DNA of 64,000 nt from Dryococelus australis. Its lineage: Eukaryota > Arthropoda > Insecta > Phasmatodea > Phasmatidae. Under the pieces are notes generated by a model that saw only the letters and a list, made by a program, of their open reading frames with translations, had not been told where the DNA came from and made no database searches. A program made the translations under genes and the position numbers. Positions 33,575 through 46,974 of the stretch are shown here, one piece after another. Each line of letters opens with the position of its first letter. The first letter of the stretch is position 1. Location: contig CM056994.1 of assembly GCA_029891345.1 (NCBI GenBank), positions 223,339,491 through 223,403,490 on the forward strand. Direction: 5' to 3'.

Positions 33575-33650
33575 CCGAGCGAGATTAGAACCCGAACCAA
33601 AATGTTAGAATTCCGTGACTCAGACCACTCGCCTACGACCTTGCAATGTT
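33575..33650 (-). repeat. tRNA-like relic, minus strand
   Basis: Plus-strand AGATTAGAACCCG is a degraded B-box complement; CAGACCACTCGCC resembles an A-box complement. Too decayed to classify. Confidence 0.4.
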
Positions 33651-33771
33651 TTTAGGTACAAGTAGGTATTTCTACTACAGTCACATAAGCAACTTTTCCA
33701 GATTCAATTGATGTTCTTGTATTAGCAAAATGTTACATATTATACTTTATGACATTTGAGGGAATAGGCCT

Positions 33772-34388
33772 AAAGCCCCTGTCACACTGTCAAATTTTCG
33801 CCTACAACTATATTCGACAGTAAAATTTGAAGACAAAATACGTCCATCAAATATTTCCTTCCAACAAGTTTTATCTAATAATATTGAATGTGGCTGAAAA
33901 TGTCACACTGTCAAATTGAATTATTATTTAAAAATTATTATCATAGTGAGAAATTGTTTTGTTTTTCCACGCAGTCCATTACAGGAAGAAATGTAAATAA
34001 TGTAATTTATTTTCGCTTTTTTACTAAATATCTCATTTCTATTTATTAGAGATGTTTCCTGCACAATGAAATTTGTTGTTTCTGAGTTCGTAATTGTATG
34101 TGTAATATTCACATAAAATAGCTTTATGCCCAGATAATTTCTACATAAATGATTAATCTTTATGACGTACTACGTTTCCAGCATTTGGTGGTTATTTTAA
34201 AGTTCTTTGACGTAAATTTTTGTTGTGCAGGATTCTGATTGCCTGAGACCGTCAAACATCAAATAAATTTTAGAACCAGCCCAATCTTCAAATGTTTGAT
34301 GGAAACTGAAGCCCTCCAAGTTTCGCAGGATAATATGACGGGGTTTGTGACTTTTGAGGACGCCATAACTGTCCAACAGGGGCTTTAG
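33772..34388 (+). repeat. MITE-D copy 1 (~617 bp), TA TSD
   Basis: Ends AAGCCCCTGTCACACTGTC and GTCCAACAGGGGCTT form TIRs bordered by TA on both sides. Homologous in reverse to 50,345-51,050. Short internal ORFs (for example the minus-strand one at 34,197-34,424) are not recognisable as a transposase. Confidence 0.75.
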
Positions 34389-34984
34389 TGGCTTGGGTAT
34401 CATATCTGCTGTAGAAACGATCATTTTCTGGTTACAGTCGCGTAAAGATCTTCGGGTAGACTCGGCATTGTTCGATCCTGAAACCCGAAGTTACAGGCAA
34501 TACAGACTTTTCGTATTTTGTATTTATGGAGCTCAGATCCATTTTTTGTCATTACAGACAGCGTTTCCGTATATTTACTATACATTTCCGTTTATATACA
34601 AAAAATGTTAACTGTGCATAGCTGTTTTTTTTGATAAAGTATTTCTCTCCATTGGCCTTCATATACGTTTATCCTTAAAGTCTGCCCAGGGCTCGTGATA
34701 CTTGCAACTTCAGTTTACCTTAACATTTATAGAATACAAATCATAAACATTTACTAGATTAAAGCAGTAAAGTAACGTGCAACATTATTGCAACGTAATT
34801 TTCCGCTTTGTTTTATTTTATAGTCATTGATTTTTCGTTTTGGTGACCCTCCCGCCGATTTCGTTAAGGTCATTTTCTGACCGCAAGCTTGTGTGTTCAA
34901 AACGGTAGTGATCTACGACTCTGTGAAGCTTTAAGGTGTAAATTTATGCTAATTTGGACACGTAAATCGTTTCCCAACTCGCCT
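34389..34984. other. Unassigned AT-rich DNA
   Basis: Nothing recognised. Confidence 0.4.
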
Positions 34985-35140
34985 TAACCGAATTCTTAGT
35001 GAGTGAGGAGATTTTGGCGGCTTAAACAGCGAGGTCTTGAGAACCGATGGGGGTGATTGATGTGAGAATGGAGCAGCGCCTGAATGAAAGGGCGGGGGAA
35101 ACGGGGGATCCCCGAGAAAACCCGCCAACCAACGCAAGAT
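34985..35140 (-). repeat. SINE-A copy lacking the tRNA head
   Basis: Tail and body are present (GTGAGTGAGGAGATTTTGGC, GGAGCAGCGCCTGAATG, CCCGAGAAAACCCGCC), then unrelated sequence replaces the head after 35,140. Confidence 0.82.
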
Positions 35141-35280
35141 CTGAGGTCGTTACCGTCGATTGGGTGCAAACAAAGATCGAGATGGAGCACCGACTGAAAG
35201 CAGTGGTAGGGGAAGTTGAAGCACCCCTGATTATATTAGGTTGAAATTTCTATACCGTCCTTGTGAGATGAATTGTGAGT

Positions 35281-35706
35281 ATAGGCTGTTCACGGTAAAC
35301 TGAGCACTTTTGAAAGTTCCGCGTAAGAGATCTACTTGTATGCACGTTGTGTTTTTTCACCTTACCCAAAATTTACATTGCCAAGGGCTTCGCCACTTTA
35401 TTCAAGCGCCCTTCAAGTGAAACTGTAAAATTATTAGACAAAAAAATATTTAACAAATCTGCTCATTTTTATACTTCGATGTATTAAAAATATCAGGAAG
35501 CGAAAGAAATAATTTAAGTTGTCATAAATGGTTACCTAACACTTTTAATTTGACGTTAAGATATGTAACTACTTTCCCTCCATCGCTACCAACTTTACTG
35601 GACGCAGGTCACTCGGTGCGCCCATTAAAATATATGTAGGTAGAAGCAATGGCATTGTTCTAAGGTTGATTTCAACAGTGCTCCCTTTATCGTGAATAGT
35701 TTTTAG
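35281..35706 (-). repeat. MITE-1 copy, minus orientation
   Basis: Begins ATAGGCTGTTCACGGTAAAC and ends CTTTATCGTGAATAG; family interior is complete. Confidence 0.9.
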
Positions 35707-36979
35707 TGCGTTTAAGCAGGTGCTGAGCTACTAGCTGCCTCGCTTCAAGGACGCGACGCGGTAACTGCTGCCATCGATGACTCATCAGAGTAAAGCGTGA
35801 TTAAACAGTCCCTATGTGACCTTCATTCCACCACTACCTGTCATTGACGTCAGTTTACCTTCTATTTGTTTGCCAAGGCGCCAAAAAGTTGATGGCAGAG
35901 GTAGAGTGACGTTTCTATCTGCAAATTGCGACTGTGTGTCAACCCACACACTTAATTTATTGAGCTAAAATTCTTACATAACCCAACGATAAAAGCCAGA
36001 GAGTATTATAATCCAAAGTTACCGTATTATAGTTGCAGTCTTCACAATAATTACCAACGGCCATGCATTGGAGGAAAAAATCTGTTTTCGTAATAGCTTT
36101 TAACGAACGTGTCCAGTCCAGAAACGAAGTAGCCTTTGTGAAGAACCGGCTTACAAAATCCTTCAGTGAATCTGAAATCCATGCTCCAAAACTGTGCGTT
36201 AAATTAACTGGAGGTAAATCTTTTTACCATTAAAACTGCGTCGGACAATCGAATTTAAAAAAAATGGCGAGGTACTAAAAATCTCTCGCTCAGAGAGGGC
36301 GCGCATTTCACATGCCTACTAAACAATTTGTAGTTTTAATGAAGTGAAAAGCTAGCCTCTGTAGTTCATTGCTAAATAGCGTAACACCGATACGATAGGA
36401 AGTGCCCTAAAGCACTGGGAACAAATAATTTGGTGTTCATTTTCAAATGGATTTGATGCGTTGCTTTAAAGCCGTTCCGTCGATAACTCTTGGTTTCTCT
36501 GATGTGAAAATACTCAGGTACGTGCACATATTATGGTACAAATAGTTACCTGTGTGTTGCAGGTACTGAACTTATCCGATACAGAATGAGAGCAGGAATA
36601 TAATTCTTAGTGCCTCAAATAAAAATAATAATGTTTCAAAGAGACAAAACTTTTATTTTCGATGTAACTATTGATGTCTAAAATGAAAGACGCATTTTTT
36701 TTCTTCGTAAAATTGCAATTTCTTTCATACAAAACCGATTATCAAGCAATTCTAAAACATTATTACAATTTTATCTTCTTAAACGTGTATTCGCATACTA
36801 TACGAGTAAAGAATTCCTACCACGTTTTTTTTCTGCCTGAGAAGTATATTCAGGGTAGCCGGCTGTCTTGGCTGACAGACAGACGCGTAGTTTTTGCCTG
36901 TCTAAACGGCGCCTTTGTAGAGATTTCAGGGTCATTTAATCGACATTGTAATGACGTGGTTACACTCTAATTTTTTTTG
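35707..36979. other. Unassigned DNA
   Basis: No supported gene. The 99-codon ORF at 36,671-36,970 has no domain. Confidence 0.4.
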
Positions 36980-37110
36980 TACATTTACAAGACAAATCCT
37001 TGGAAGCCCAGTTGCCTAGAAATTTCTGTCTAAAACTACAAACAGTTTCCTTGTAAAGTCTGAAAATCATGTATTTGCAATATAATAAATGATGGCCTTG
37101 TATTAGAACT
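36980..37110 (+). repeat. Dispersed repeat G, copy 2
   Basis: Matches the reverse complement of 16,373-16,490. A weaker related segment lies at about 37,710-37,800. Confidence 0.6.
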
Positions 37111-37234
37111 TGCAGTATTGAAAAGTGTACATAAAATAATTGTTTTTCTTCTATAAAACAAATGTGATGAATTGCTTAAAGAGCACACCTCAAAAAAAAA
37201 TTAAAATACAATTTATGAAGAAAAAAAACATTCC

Positions 37235-37310
37235 ACTTTGCCAGGACGCGGACTAGAATCCTCGCCCCTTATATTATTAGCTTGCGCCCTTAGCACTAGA
37301 CCAATACTTA
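37235..37310 (-). repeat. tRNA-like relic, minus strand
   Basis: Plus-strand GACTAGAATCCTC is a degraded B-box complement, with CTTAGCACTAGACCAA on the A-box side. Probably a decayed SINE head. Confidence 0.35.
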
Positions 37311-38592
37311 CGTACTTAGGGTTTATTTTTGTATTAAATATAACTACTTTACAAACTGTTAAGGAAGTTATTTGATTAAGAAGAATGCATTTACCATTAC
37401 TGTATTTCATTTTTTAAGAGTTCCGTATAGCTGGGAAACATTAAAAGTTAATACAGTAATACGGTCACGTTTGATTGAAATTGTTGTTTTATTATAATTA
37501 TTTGTGTTCTTTAAGCGTTTTACGTTATTCAAACTCGCAATACATTTCTTTTTGCACGCAGCTACACTTTACATCACCCAAAGTTTTACACAAACAGCTA
37601 TATACGGCTTTACGTTGTTTGTTGGGTGTCAGCTATTTTGCTGAAGCTCGTGGATACGGGTCAGTATAGTACAAGCATTTGAGTTCTACTATAAACACGG
37701 CCCTTGTTGTTTTACAAAAGAAATCTTTGTACTGTTACAAGCATTTGTAAACTTACAAACAATCTCTCAGTAAAATATTACAAAGCATTAGAAAGTGTAC
37801 GTACAAACTGGCTGTTTTTCAGCCTATTCGGCAAATTGGTTCAAAGACTGTGAGTGATCTGGAACCACCTTAGTCCCGTCTCGCGTGCACGCCCACCGAG
37901 AACACCAGAAGTGATGAAGCGTATCCTGATTCACCTTCTCACCTTCACCATTTCGTGTCCAGGAAGTGTTTGGCACCTTGTTGCGACTTTCTTTCCCTAA
38001 ACACTCGTGTTTGAAAATCAACGACTCAGTTCGCCAGTTGCCACTCAACGCCTCGACACACAGTTGTCCGAAACAAAAATCAGGGAATTGCTGACAGCGG
38101 TTTTACATGACAAGTAAAGGAGCAGGTGAAGACATTAAAGTATCGTGTCATATACATTTTGTATTCAGAAATAAAATTTAATGATTAATCGTGCTTACAT
38201 CCTCAATAAGCTATTTAAGAGAACTTCTATAAATAAATGCCACATCTTGCTAAACTGCCAGAGCGTTTGGGAATTTGTAGTAACGGAAATAAAGAATATA
38301 GGAAGTTGTTAAACTCGAAGAGATACTTATTACAGTGAAATACATATTGTATTGAAATACAAACTGTTAGCACCTACTTAAGTTTGTTACTTCCATAATT
38401 GTACGAAATAAACAAACACAAATTCATATGTCGTTGTTTTCAGCATATTTTAAGGTGTAAAACCTTTTTAGAGGAACATTTTTTATTTGTTCTGTTTACC
38501 ATTTTTAAAAGGTAATTAGTTAAACTTTTGTATGTTTACCGTTTGTGTTTTTACTTTGTTATGGAGTATTACAATGTGAATTAAATTATGTA
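37311..38592. other. Unassigned DNA
   Basis: A GC-richer patch at 37,850-38,070 contains a 74-codon minus-strand ORF without a recognised domain. Confidence 0.4.
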
Positions 38593-39862
38593 CACTATTG
38601 GTCATTATAATTGCACCACCAAGAAGAACACGAGTTATCACAAGCACATTTACTAGCCAGAATACCTACTTTAAACAGGTGACATGTTAACGGTTGCAGT
38701 ACGGCACGACAAGCAGAACATGCTGTAATCAGTACTGTGTTGCCCCTATACGGTCGGCATTAACCTCTGCGACACGACGTGGCATTGAGAAGAAGATACT
38801 TTTACTTTGTCCGTCTGGGATATCTCCACTCACGCTGCTCCAATGCGTGTCCAAAATTCTTCCGTTGTTGCCATGGGTGTTCCGGGGCAGGCTAATCATT
38901 GTCTGACCGTGGGCCATGTGTTTTCGTTGGGTGAGATACCCGGTGAACGCGCAGGCTATGGAAGCATTGGGGCGTTGTCATCCAGGAGCCAACGGACAAT
39001 GTGTGCCGCATACAAGCGTGCATTTTCTTGTTGGTACAGGTCTCCAGGCTGGCCCTGAAGATAGGGGACAAAAACAGCCTCCAATACCTTCACGATGTAA
39101 AGGTTGCTGGTCAACGCACCAGCTGTGAGGATAAGCGGAAGCGGGACTGCAATCCGATGGGGTAACTCGTACCATAACTCCATATGCTGGGCTGGTGTGA
39201 TTATGCATAATGGAGACTGCCAGGCGTACGCCACGGTGCCGCCAGATATGGTCACTAATGCAATGGTGATGCAAACAGGAGCGGGATTCGTCAGAGAAGA
39301 CGGTAGCGTACAGTTTGTCCCTCCAGGCCCGACGTTCCACCCACAATTACAGCCGCAGGCACCTGTGATGAGCAATCAGTGGCAGCGGCAGTAATGGGCG
39401 CTTGGACCAGATACCCTGATGCTGCATACGGCGGTGCACATTGATGTCACATGGCTGAACTCCTGAGCGATTGTGTGATCTCCTATCAGCTGCACTGCGT
39501 TTGCATTTTTTTTTACAGCGCGAGAACCTATTTATCGGTAGGTTAATCCACACTCTCGATAGACTACGATTCTCGTGCGGTCAAATGTGGAAACTTGTTC
39601 GTATGGTTATCGTGTTCCTCGACGCGGCATGATCACTCTGTCTGAGCACACGAACGGCGGGGAAACACGACGCCACTATCTCTCAGCGTCTCCCCGATCT
39701 CCACTTAAGTATCGATTCTCAGTGTCACCATTGTCGTACATGCTGCGACACTCGGCTGAACAATTAATTACGTCATTGTCCTACCCTGCTCTACGCATTC
39801 TGCCAATGCGGGGTCCTTCGTGTGCGCTTTTCTTGGTGCTCAGATTTTAATGGCCAGCAGTG
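38593..39862 (-). mobile_element. Tc1-like transposon, 1270 bp, TA TSDs
   Basis: Terminal inverted repeats are diverged but clear (CACTATTGGTCATTATAATT at left; complement of the right end is CACTGCTGGCCATTAAAATC). Both are bordered by TA (38,591-38,592 and 39,863-39,864), the Tc1/mariner target. The minus-strand transposase is broken into pieces: VFSDESR, carrying the first catalytic Asp, in the frame 39,346-38,978; the second acidic site as QQENARLYAAH, with the usual Asp changed to Glu, in the frame 39,375-38,956. The C-terminal part continues in other frames to about 38,730. A dead copy that keeps its ends. Confidence 0.93.
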
Positions 39863-39899
39863 TAATATCGTAAACCAACGCACATCATACTACATAGCA

Positions 39900-40098
39900 T
39901 ATGATATTCTGTAAAGTGAGCACTTTTGAAAGCCCTCATATTTAGAATAATAGTTAGTAATAGAGTGCGGTGGAATATATACAGTATGTTATTACTTACA
40001 TGGCAATATTTATGAAAAAGGGTGTTTCAAGGATAAAAATTTCGTTGAACGGAAAACTAACTAGGTCCTCAATAGTGCTCACCGTGAACAGCATGTAA
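39900..40098 (+). repeat. MITE-2 copy, slightly shortened
   Basis: GTAAAGTGAGCACTTTTGAA at left, TCACCGTGAACAGC at right, with the family interior GAGTGCGGTGGAATATATAC. Confidence 0.85.
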
Positions 40099-41842
40099 GA
40101 GCATTTGTGTTAACGTTTCGATCTGAAAATTAGTTATTTTAAGTAAATTTCATATCAAAATTAGCAATGCAAAGGATTAAAAGTAGTTTCATTTACATGC
40201 ATTTTTGTTATTTACGTAATTTTCAACATTCCGTCATTTATTATTCATAGACTACTTTATTATTCATTATCGACTTTATTTATTGTTCATGGTATGCCTT
40301 TGCATACTCTCCTATCATAACTTGTTCTGTGGCAAATCACGCATCAGTGCAGGAAATGCTTTATAACGTTAGAATGATAACAAGGCCAGGAAGAATACAA
40401 TATTTTTATGCGGCAGTTAAGCAAGCTTGACGAGTAAGTGTCATATGACTTCTTCCGCCTGAAGAACAAAACTGGAGTGATCTGTGACTAGACTCTCGCG
40501 TACGTTGTTCGAGAATATTTCTAACTTTTTCTGTTGCACTGTTTCTAGCATTTCTTCTATTGGCTGGTGCACGCATCAATAACTCCAGTGTCGTAATGTA
40601 ACAGTTTATGCTCATTTTATGGTATATTGTACCGCATATGTCTGCACAAATGTATCTGTACTGTAATATAACACTATATATGAAGAATCCTTATACTTTG
40701 AAATGTTAATTATGCTTTATATCCTACTCACAAAGCTGCTGAGTACTGTAGCCTAAGAATAGGTATTCAAATTGTAGTACATATACACGAATCACATAGT
40801 TGCGCCTGTTATATTTGTTTCCTTTGACAATTTGGAATGGAATGTCGCAACAAGTTGTTCTGTTTGCCGTATTCCATTACCGATACCAGTAAGCTACTCG
40901 AATTTGCTAACAGTCTCTGCTAAATATGCGCATGACAATAAATCGCGTTCCGGCAAGCCAATTTGAATATTAATAATGGTGGGACGAGGGGCAGGAATGC
41001 TGGTCCTTTGTGCGCATTAATTGTTTAAGTCAGGGATAAATAGGCAAAACCGGAATCATGCAACAAGGTTTCGCCCTTGGCTTGGCTAGGGTAACAGGCT
41101 GGCGTTATGAAATGCCTTGAATACTGATAGTTTCCAGTTGGACTTGAAAGCACGCCAAACCATTCATTAAATAATGATTCGATTACACGTGCAATTATAG
41201 TGGCGTACACAAGTTTTAATATGCGTGTTGATGACTAACGGGTTATTTCTTTAATACGTGAGATGCAGAAACTAGTGTCAAAGAAAGTAATCCTTAGGTA
41301 CAAATATGAGTACCTTGTGATCATAGTGTTGAAAGTGCATCAGCTGTTTGCCTGAAAGGTTATTTTTTTATTTATTACTTAGAGGTTAATTTAAAACACG
41401 AAAAAAAAACCCTTCAGTTTATCGGGAATTCTACTAATTTTTATTATTTACGCACGCCTGCATATTTAAAAGTTAGATTAGATAAATTAAAAAGACGTTT
41501 CCCAGGCATGTTTTGCTCCACTAAAAAATTCACTATAGTATTCTCTACGATTATTTTTCCATAGCTATGGGACGCTGCGCAGATTACGGCATAGTTTTCT
41601 ATATGCATAAATGGTCAAAGCAGGGAAGTATTAAAATTATAGGAGTTTCGGTTTTGTGTCACACGTGGAAGTGGAAGTGAAATACTACGGAAGTTTTTGA
41701 TCAGAGTGGTCTCCGAACCATGCGTGTGCCGACTTTGTGCTCACAGATGTCTGATTCACGTCGGAGAGTGATTTGAAATCATTGCCGGTCCTATTTCTCC
41801 ACGTCGAGTGACACCTAAGAATCGTGGCTACTGTAAAACAAC
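40099..41842. other. Unassigned AT-rich DNA
   Basis: No gene or known repeat recognised. Confidence 0.4.
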
Positions 41843-42065
41843 TGAGCGAGGTGGCCCAGTGGTAAACCTTTGGACTTTCACACGGGAGGACGGGGGGTTC
41901 GAATCCCGGTCCTGCCATTCTCATTTCTTTTTTCCGCGGTTTCCCGAAACCACTCCAGACGAGTGCTGCTAGGATGGTTGCTTACTATGGGTCATGGCAG
42001 ATACCTTCCCCGTCCCTGCTTCTCTGACTTGCTCCGTATCTATAATGACTCCGCTGCTAACGAGA
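41843..42065 (+). repeat. SINE-C copy (widespread insect type)
   Basis: A box TGGCCCAGTGG (41,852-41,862) and B box GGTTCGAATCC (41,896-41,906), with the phrase GGGAGGACGG between. The body follows as GGTTTCCCGAAACCACTCC, then GGATGGTTGC and CCTTCCCCGTCC. I recognise this head and body as those of a SINE type common in insects. Full head and most of the body are present. Confidence 0.85.
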
Positions 42066-42079
42066 TGGTCTTACCTACG

Positions 42080-42198
42080 TATAGGCTGTTCATGGTAGAG
42101 TGAGAACTTTTGAGACCCCGGTTACTTTTTTATTTTAGCCAGTTTGTTTCCTTTAAACCACGTTTTAAAATAAATATGGCCATGCAGGTAAAAACTTC
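42080..42198 (-). repeat. MITE-2 copy, one end only
   Basis: ATAGGCTGTTCATGGTAGAG then the family interior in minus orientation, matching 60,474-60,600 before homology is lost. Confidence 0.7.
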
Positions 42199-43195
42199 TG
42201 AACTAAATACCGAGGCAAAGAAATATTGCATCCCAAAGGCCAGAAGATTTATTTTTTTTAATATTTTCAATTTGCTAACCGAATTTACTACCTTAAAAAC
42301 AAAACCAAAACACCCATGCCTACGCTGAATAGACATGTGGGTGGAACTAGCCCGATTTTATTAGGGCCAAGACAATGTTGGTGCTCCTGCAACAAGTCGT
42401 AATTTTGGCAAACGGGTCATATATGTATACAATATTGGCTTATTTCATCACGAAAGAAGTATTTATATTTCTAGCCTATTTTTATTAATTATTATTAATA
42501 GCCTATTTTATTTATTATTAACAATACTCTTGTCATCATCCTGAAATAACCAATTGGAGTCTATCGCTTGCATTAGACACCTTTTAAATACAGAAACATA
42601 ACCTCACATCAGCCAAGAATGTCCGCCATATTTATTGTAAATTTTCTGATTTGTCCAAATCAGAACCTATTCTTGCGTTGTAAGTAAACCACTGGTTACA
42701 GGTAAATTAAACGATGGCACTGAGGAACAGAAAATTTCACTATCCAACACTAAATTTTTACTTAGACCTTAATGGAAATAAAACCAGACATTGTAAAAAC
42801 CAGCCCTAGCCTCACTTTTAGTGCCTCTTGAAGTCCCATCTTCCCATACTACGTGTCGTGACATTACGTCCAAACCTGGTTGTCTGCTTCCCATATAGCG
42901 ACTTTCGCAACAAGTGTTTCAACTAATTTTTGTATTTTACATTCCCCAATGGAGTCGAAGTACGCATCGTACACGTGTTCGTTCCTAGCTGAGATACTCT
43001 CCGTCAAGCCCCCTAATACCATCCCACAGCAAAGGGCGGTAGTTCGCCCACAACCGTTACACCGAGATCGGCTTGTGTTCAATATTGCTGCTGCAATACC
43101 CTTTTATAATTTGGAAAACGGTCGTATACTCACTCATCTCAGATGATAAATTCTTTTTAGAGGTGCACTGCGTATAACGATTCTCTCTATCTCTT
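42199..43195. other. Unassigned DNA
   Basis: A GC-richer patch at 42,900-43,080 has open frames on both strands (72-88 codons). None shows a domain I can name. Confidence 0.4.
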
Positions 43196-43199
43196 TCTC

Positions 43200-43460
43200 T
43201 GACCATCTATCTCCCGGGGAGTTGAGAAGTTTGGTTGGCGCCGGTGAGGGTGAAACGGGGTGAAGATGGAGCAGTGGCGGAATGCAAGGGCGTGGAAAAT
43301 GCGAGTGAATGCCCGGACGAAACCCGCCGGCCAAAGGCAACGTCCGCCACATTTCCCAAATGCGAAAATCCCGACGACCGCGACTAGAATCAAACCCGAT
43401 TCGCCTTAGTAGGATGCGGGTAATCTTGCTACACCATCTCAACTCTCCCCCTGTCTCCCT
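43200..43460 (-). repeat. SINE-A copy, minus strand
   Basis: Family body (GAGCAGTGGCGGAATGCAAG) and head complement (GATTCGCCTTAGTAGG). Diverged but nearly full length. Confidence 0.82.
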
Positions 43461-43487
43461 CAAATAAGATTTTTAAATAGTTACGGG

Positions 43488-43690
43488 TTATGGGGTGCAG
43501 TGGTGAGATTTGGGCGATTCTCAACACCGAGGTCTTGAGAGCCTATGATGGTGAAGCGAGTTAAGTATAGATCATCGCCGGAATGTAAAGTTAGAAACGG
43601 AAGATCCCCGAGAAAATCTGCCGACCAGTGGCATCGTTCGGCACGATTCCTACAAACTAAAATTCGGAAGCGGTGGGTTATGGAAAGGTC
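43488..43690 (-). repeat. SINE-A copy, minus strand, second of a close pair
   Basis: Tail complement CACCGAGGTCTTGAGAGCC, body CGGAAGATCCCCGAGAAAA; the head is truncated. It lies about 30 bp from another SINE-A in the same orientation. Confidence 0.82.
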
Positions 43691-46028
43691 TTGCAGTGCC
43701 CGAACACCCAAAACATAAAATGAAGAACAGGCTTTGAACTACTTAATATATTGTGAAGGGTTTATATTTATTGACATATTTGAATGCTAGTTACTACATT
43801 TACAGTAGTAGTTGATACATGCTATATTTTTTGGTTTAAACATTGCTAACTTTTAGCAAAATAAAATAGGTATATGATTGAGAAAATTAGGGAATATCAT
43901 AATATTTGTCCTAAGATTAACAAAGTATCTCATATAGATTTTTACAATAATACTATTTACGTTTCTTGTAGAAAGAAACTTTTAAGTGTACAACATTTTT
44001 AGCAATAGCTCTCAAGGAGATGAAATTCGGTAAGTATATAAATGATTTATATCTTTTAATTTTTGTAGCGTTTCACATGCATTTTTAAACTACTGTTTTT
44101 GCATATGCACAATTTGGCTTACGTCCGATGGGTAATTATTCGAAAAACAGTCCAGCATTTTTTATTCTAAAACCGAGAGACCTTTGCATAGTCAGTAATT
44201 ACGCGTATCAATTATAGGCGAATGGAATAAGTTTCTTCTAGCGAACGCTGTGAACGCCTGCGCTATCCGCAACTTGCAACGCATTAGTGCGCTGTGTGAG
44301 GTCTTCGAGTGGCGGGCAGGCGGCATTCTGACCACAGTTTTCGTGGCTATGCCTCCTTATCTGATCTTAGCACCATCGCTGCAATTCCGGAACTTCACTT
44401 CGTCAAGCTGTTCGCCCTGTTTTGCGTTGTAGTTACACCACGAGAGGTTCTTGTTCAACACGTTTCTGCCTTCTCTTCTTCCGAAGATACCATCAGCCAC
44501 AAACATACACTATGATTAGCCACAAGTAAGGAACGAAATGTTTGTCGGGTTTCCTTTTGCCGATCATCTCACAATCACATTCTCTGGGAAGGCATTTTAT
44601 TAAGTTATGGCACATGTCGAAATGTAAAAGTACTGTAGTAGATTTAAGCACTGCGGACTACACGCCACATCATATTATGAAATAACCATAGATTGATAAT
44701 TATTTTTATTCATGTGAGTTTTATTTTCATGTCAGTTTTATTTTAGCAGCTTTCTTCTTCGAGCAAAGAGCTTATTTTATTGTTTTTAGAACTCTTATTT
44801 TGAATCACACCAACGATTACACAGTGGTATTGTTTTTAAAGACGTTCTGGCCCTCTTACGACGTATACTGCTTTACCACATATAATGGCAATCTAAATAT
44901 TGCGGCCTCGTGAATTTTGAGTTACGCAAAAGTTAGTGGAACCATTTACCCAAAATACTTATAGTAGTAGAAACGACCGAGAATATAACTTTGAAGTAAT
45001 AATAGGAGGTTAAATTTTAATTATTATTTTAATTATTGCTTTTAGGTTACATTATACTAGTTGAACATCTGTTTTCTTCCATGTTCTCCATTCTCTGGAA
45101 AGGAAAATAAAATACGTTTCTTAATTATTTAGAACATTTTTAGAGTACATTTGTTTAAAAATTCCGTATTAGTTATTTATTAGCTTTATTTTACGCAGGG
45201 ACAAGCAACACATTTCTTTCAACAAGCCACGATTATTTTTTTTGTAACATTCTTGTTGAAATAATTTTTGTGCCCACAGTCATTTATGCAGCATTTAATT
45301 TTCCTTTACTTTTTTGGTTATCACGAGTTACCTCATTACCATCAGGAACTCCATAGTAGACAGAGTACTGTAGCGAGCAGGAAGATTTGCGGACGTATCG
45401 CAGAATCGTAGCTGTGAAGAAGTTTATTTATGCGCATGTTGCAAAGATGCGACTTAATTTTAAATTATTCTTTGCTGTTTGCTGTAATACTTAAGAATAT
45501 TTTATCCCAGAATTTAGTAACCTGCGTAACATTCGTTATATATGCTTAAAATTTAGACATGTTTCGGGGTTTTTTTTTTTACGACAAATGTTATTCGTCA
45601 CAAGTCTTCATCCGTTTAAAACGAACGATTATTTTTGTTGATGCTTTTCTTTAATTTGTGACGCCAGTAGCCATGTATGTTGTCTTTGAAAAATTGTTTA
45701 TTTTTGGCCTGCAGCATCTGATGACGGAATGTGACACTCCATACATAAGAATAAGTTTTGTTCTCCTCTTGCTGGCGGTTCGTATGAGCGTCCATGATCC
45801 TGACGCTGGGAAATACAAGCTCGCAGCAGCTCTGCGCGTCGTCTTTTATACACACTCTGCTGCTGGTGTGCACTTAATGAAGTGCACTTGTCAAGGCTTC
45901 CACAAAAGTTTTCTCTGCTGTAAGTAAGTAGTTGAGCTTAACGTATCGTCGACAACGATGTCGTTAGAGACGGTTGCAAGTTGCACAGCGAAGAGGGCAT
46001 TAGCATGTAATTATTTTGGGTAACTGAA
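43691..46028. other. Unassigned AT-rich DNA
   Basis: ORFs of 60-89 codons at 44,250-44,515 and 45,616-45,927 have no domain signature. No repeat recognised. Confidence 0.4.
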
Positions 46029-46029
46029 A

Positions 46030-46118
46030 TCTGAATGGCCGGACCAGGAATCGCACCCGGGTCCTCCCGAATACGAGCCAAGTGAGTTACCACTGCACCA
46101 CGTCGCTCGGTTCCTCTG
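46030..46118 (-). repeat. SINE-C head, minus strand
   Basis: Complement of GGGAGGACCCGGGTGCGATTC with the A-box side GTGGTGCAGTGG. Only the tRNA-derived head is clear. Confidence 0.78.
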
Positions 46119-46970
46119 CTGTAGTTTACGTTCTCTGTAGGCTTCTTGTCGGCCGTCCACGCTAATGTGGCTATGAGGTCGTGTACTGGTTGAATTTGCT
46201 TGTTGCCTACCGAAATATTCATTATGTTATATTCGCATGAAATGCTGTTCAACTGACAAGTACTATTTCCTTGCATAAAAATTTAGACGGCGTATTTTTC
46301 GCACGATGGCCTGTCAGAATCTCAACTTCAGTGTTTTTGTGACGTACACAAATAGAAACGTACTCACTTACTGAAATGTGATAATTCACATTAAAATGAG
46401 ATACCAGGAGTACCTTCAAGGAATATTTTTAACCACAGTATAAAATGTTTTTTTCCCCAATTTTTACAAATTGCTTAAATAAGGTAATTATGGCATAATT
46501 CTGATTTGTAGCAATCTGTGATTTTTCGTCAAACAAGTTTTGCTAATCATACCAAATAATGAATCCAGACATGACATTTCAGTTACCCTTCCCACTTTTT
46601 CTATAAATGATTTCGTTTATCTAATTTGTATGTCCCAAAAACGCTTAAAATTGTGATTTTGACATGACATGAGGCAAAGACAATGCCATCAAATTGTTTT
46701 TATGCGAGGAAAAAGAATAAGCAATGTCAGCAAAGTTGAACGGTGGTTCGGATGTGTATGAAATAATGTATTTTTTGGCTCGTGTCTAGACACTGGCAGA
46801 GCTTAGTTTGTGAGCATCGAGTCTGTATTCAGTACAACTGCTTCGGGGTCTACTACAATCACGTTGGGTCTATCTGTTTGAACCATTCTCTACATGACCT
46901 TGTAATGTAAAACTGTAAATAAGTTTTGTAACATTTAATTAACACTATAAAATCTTTTCGTGTATTTATT
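46119..46970. other. Unassigned AT-rich DNA
   Basis: Nothing recognised. Confidence 0.4.
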
Positions 46971-46974
46971 ATGT

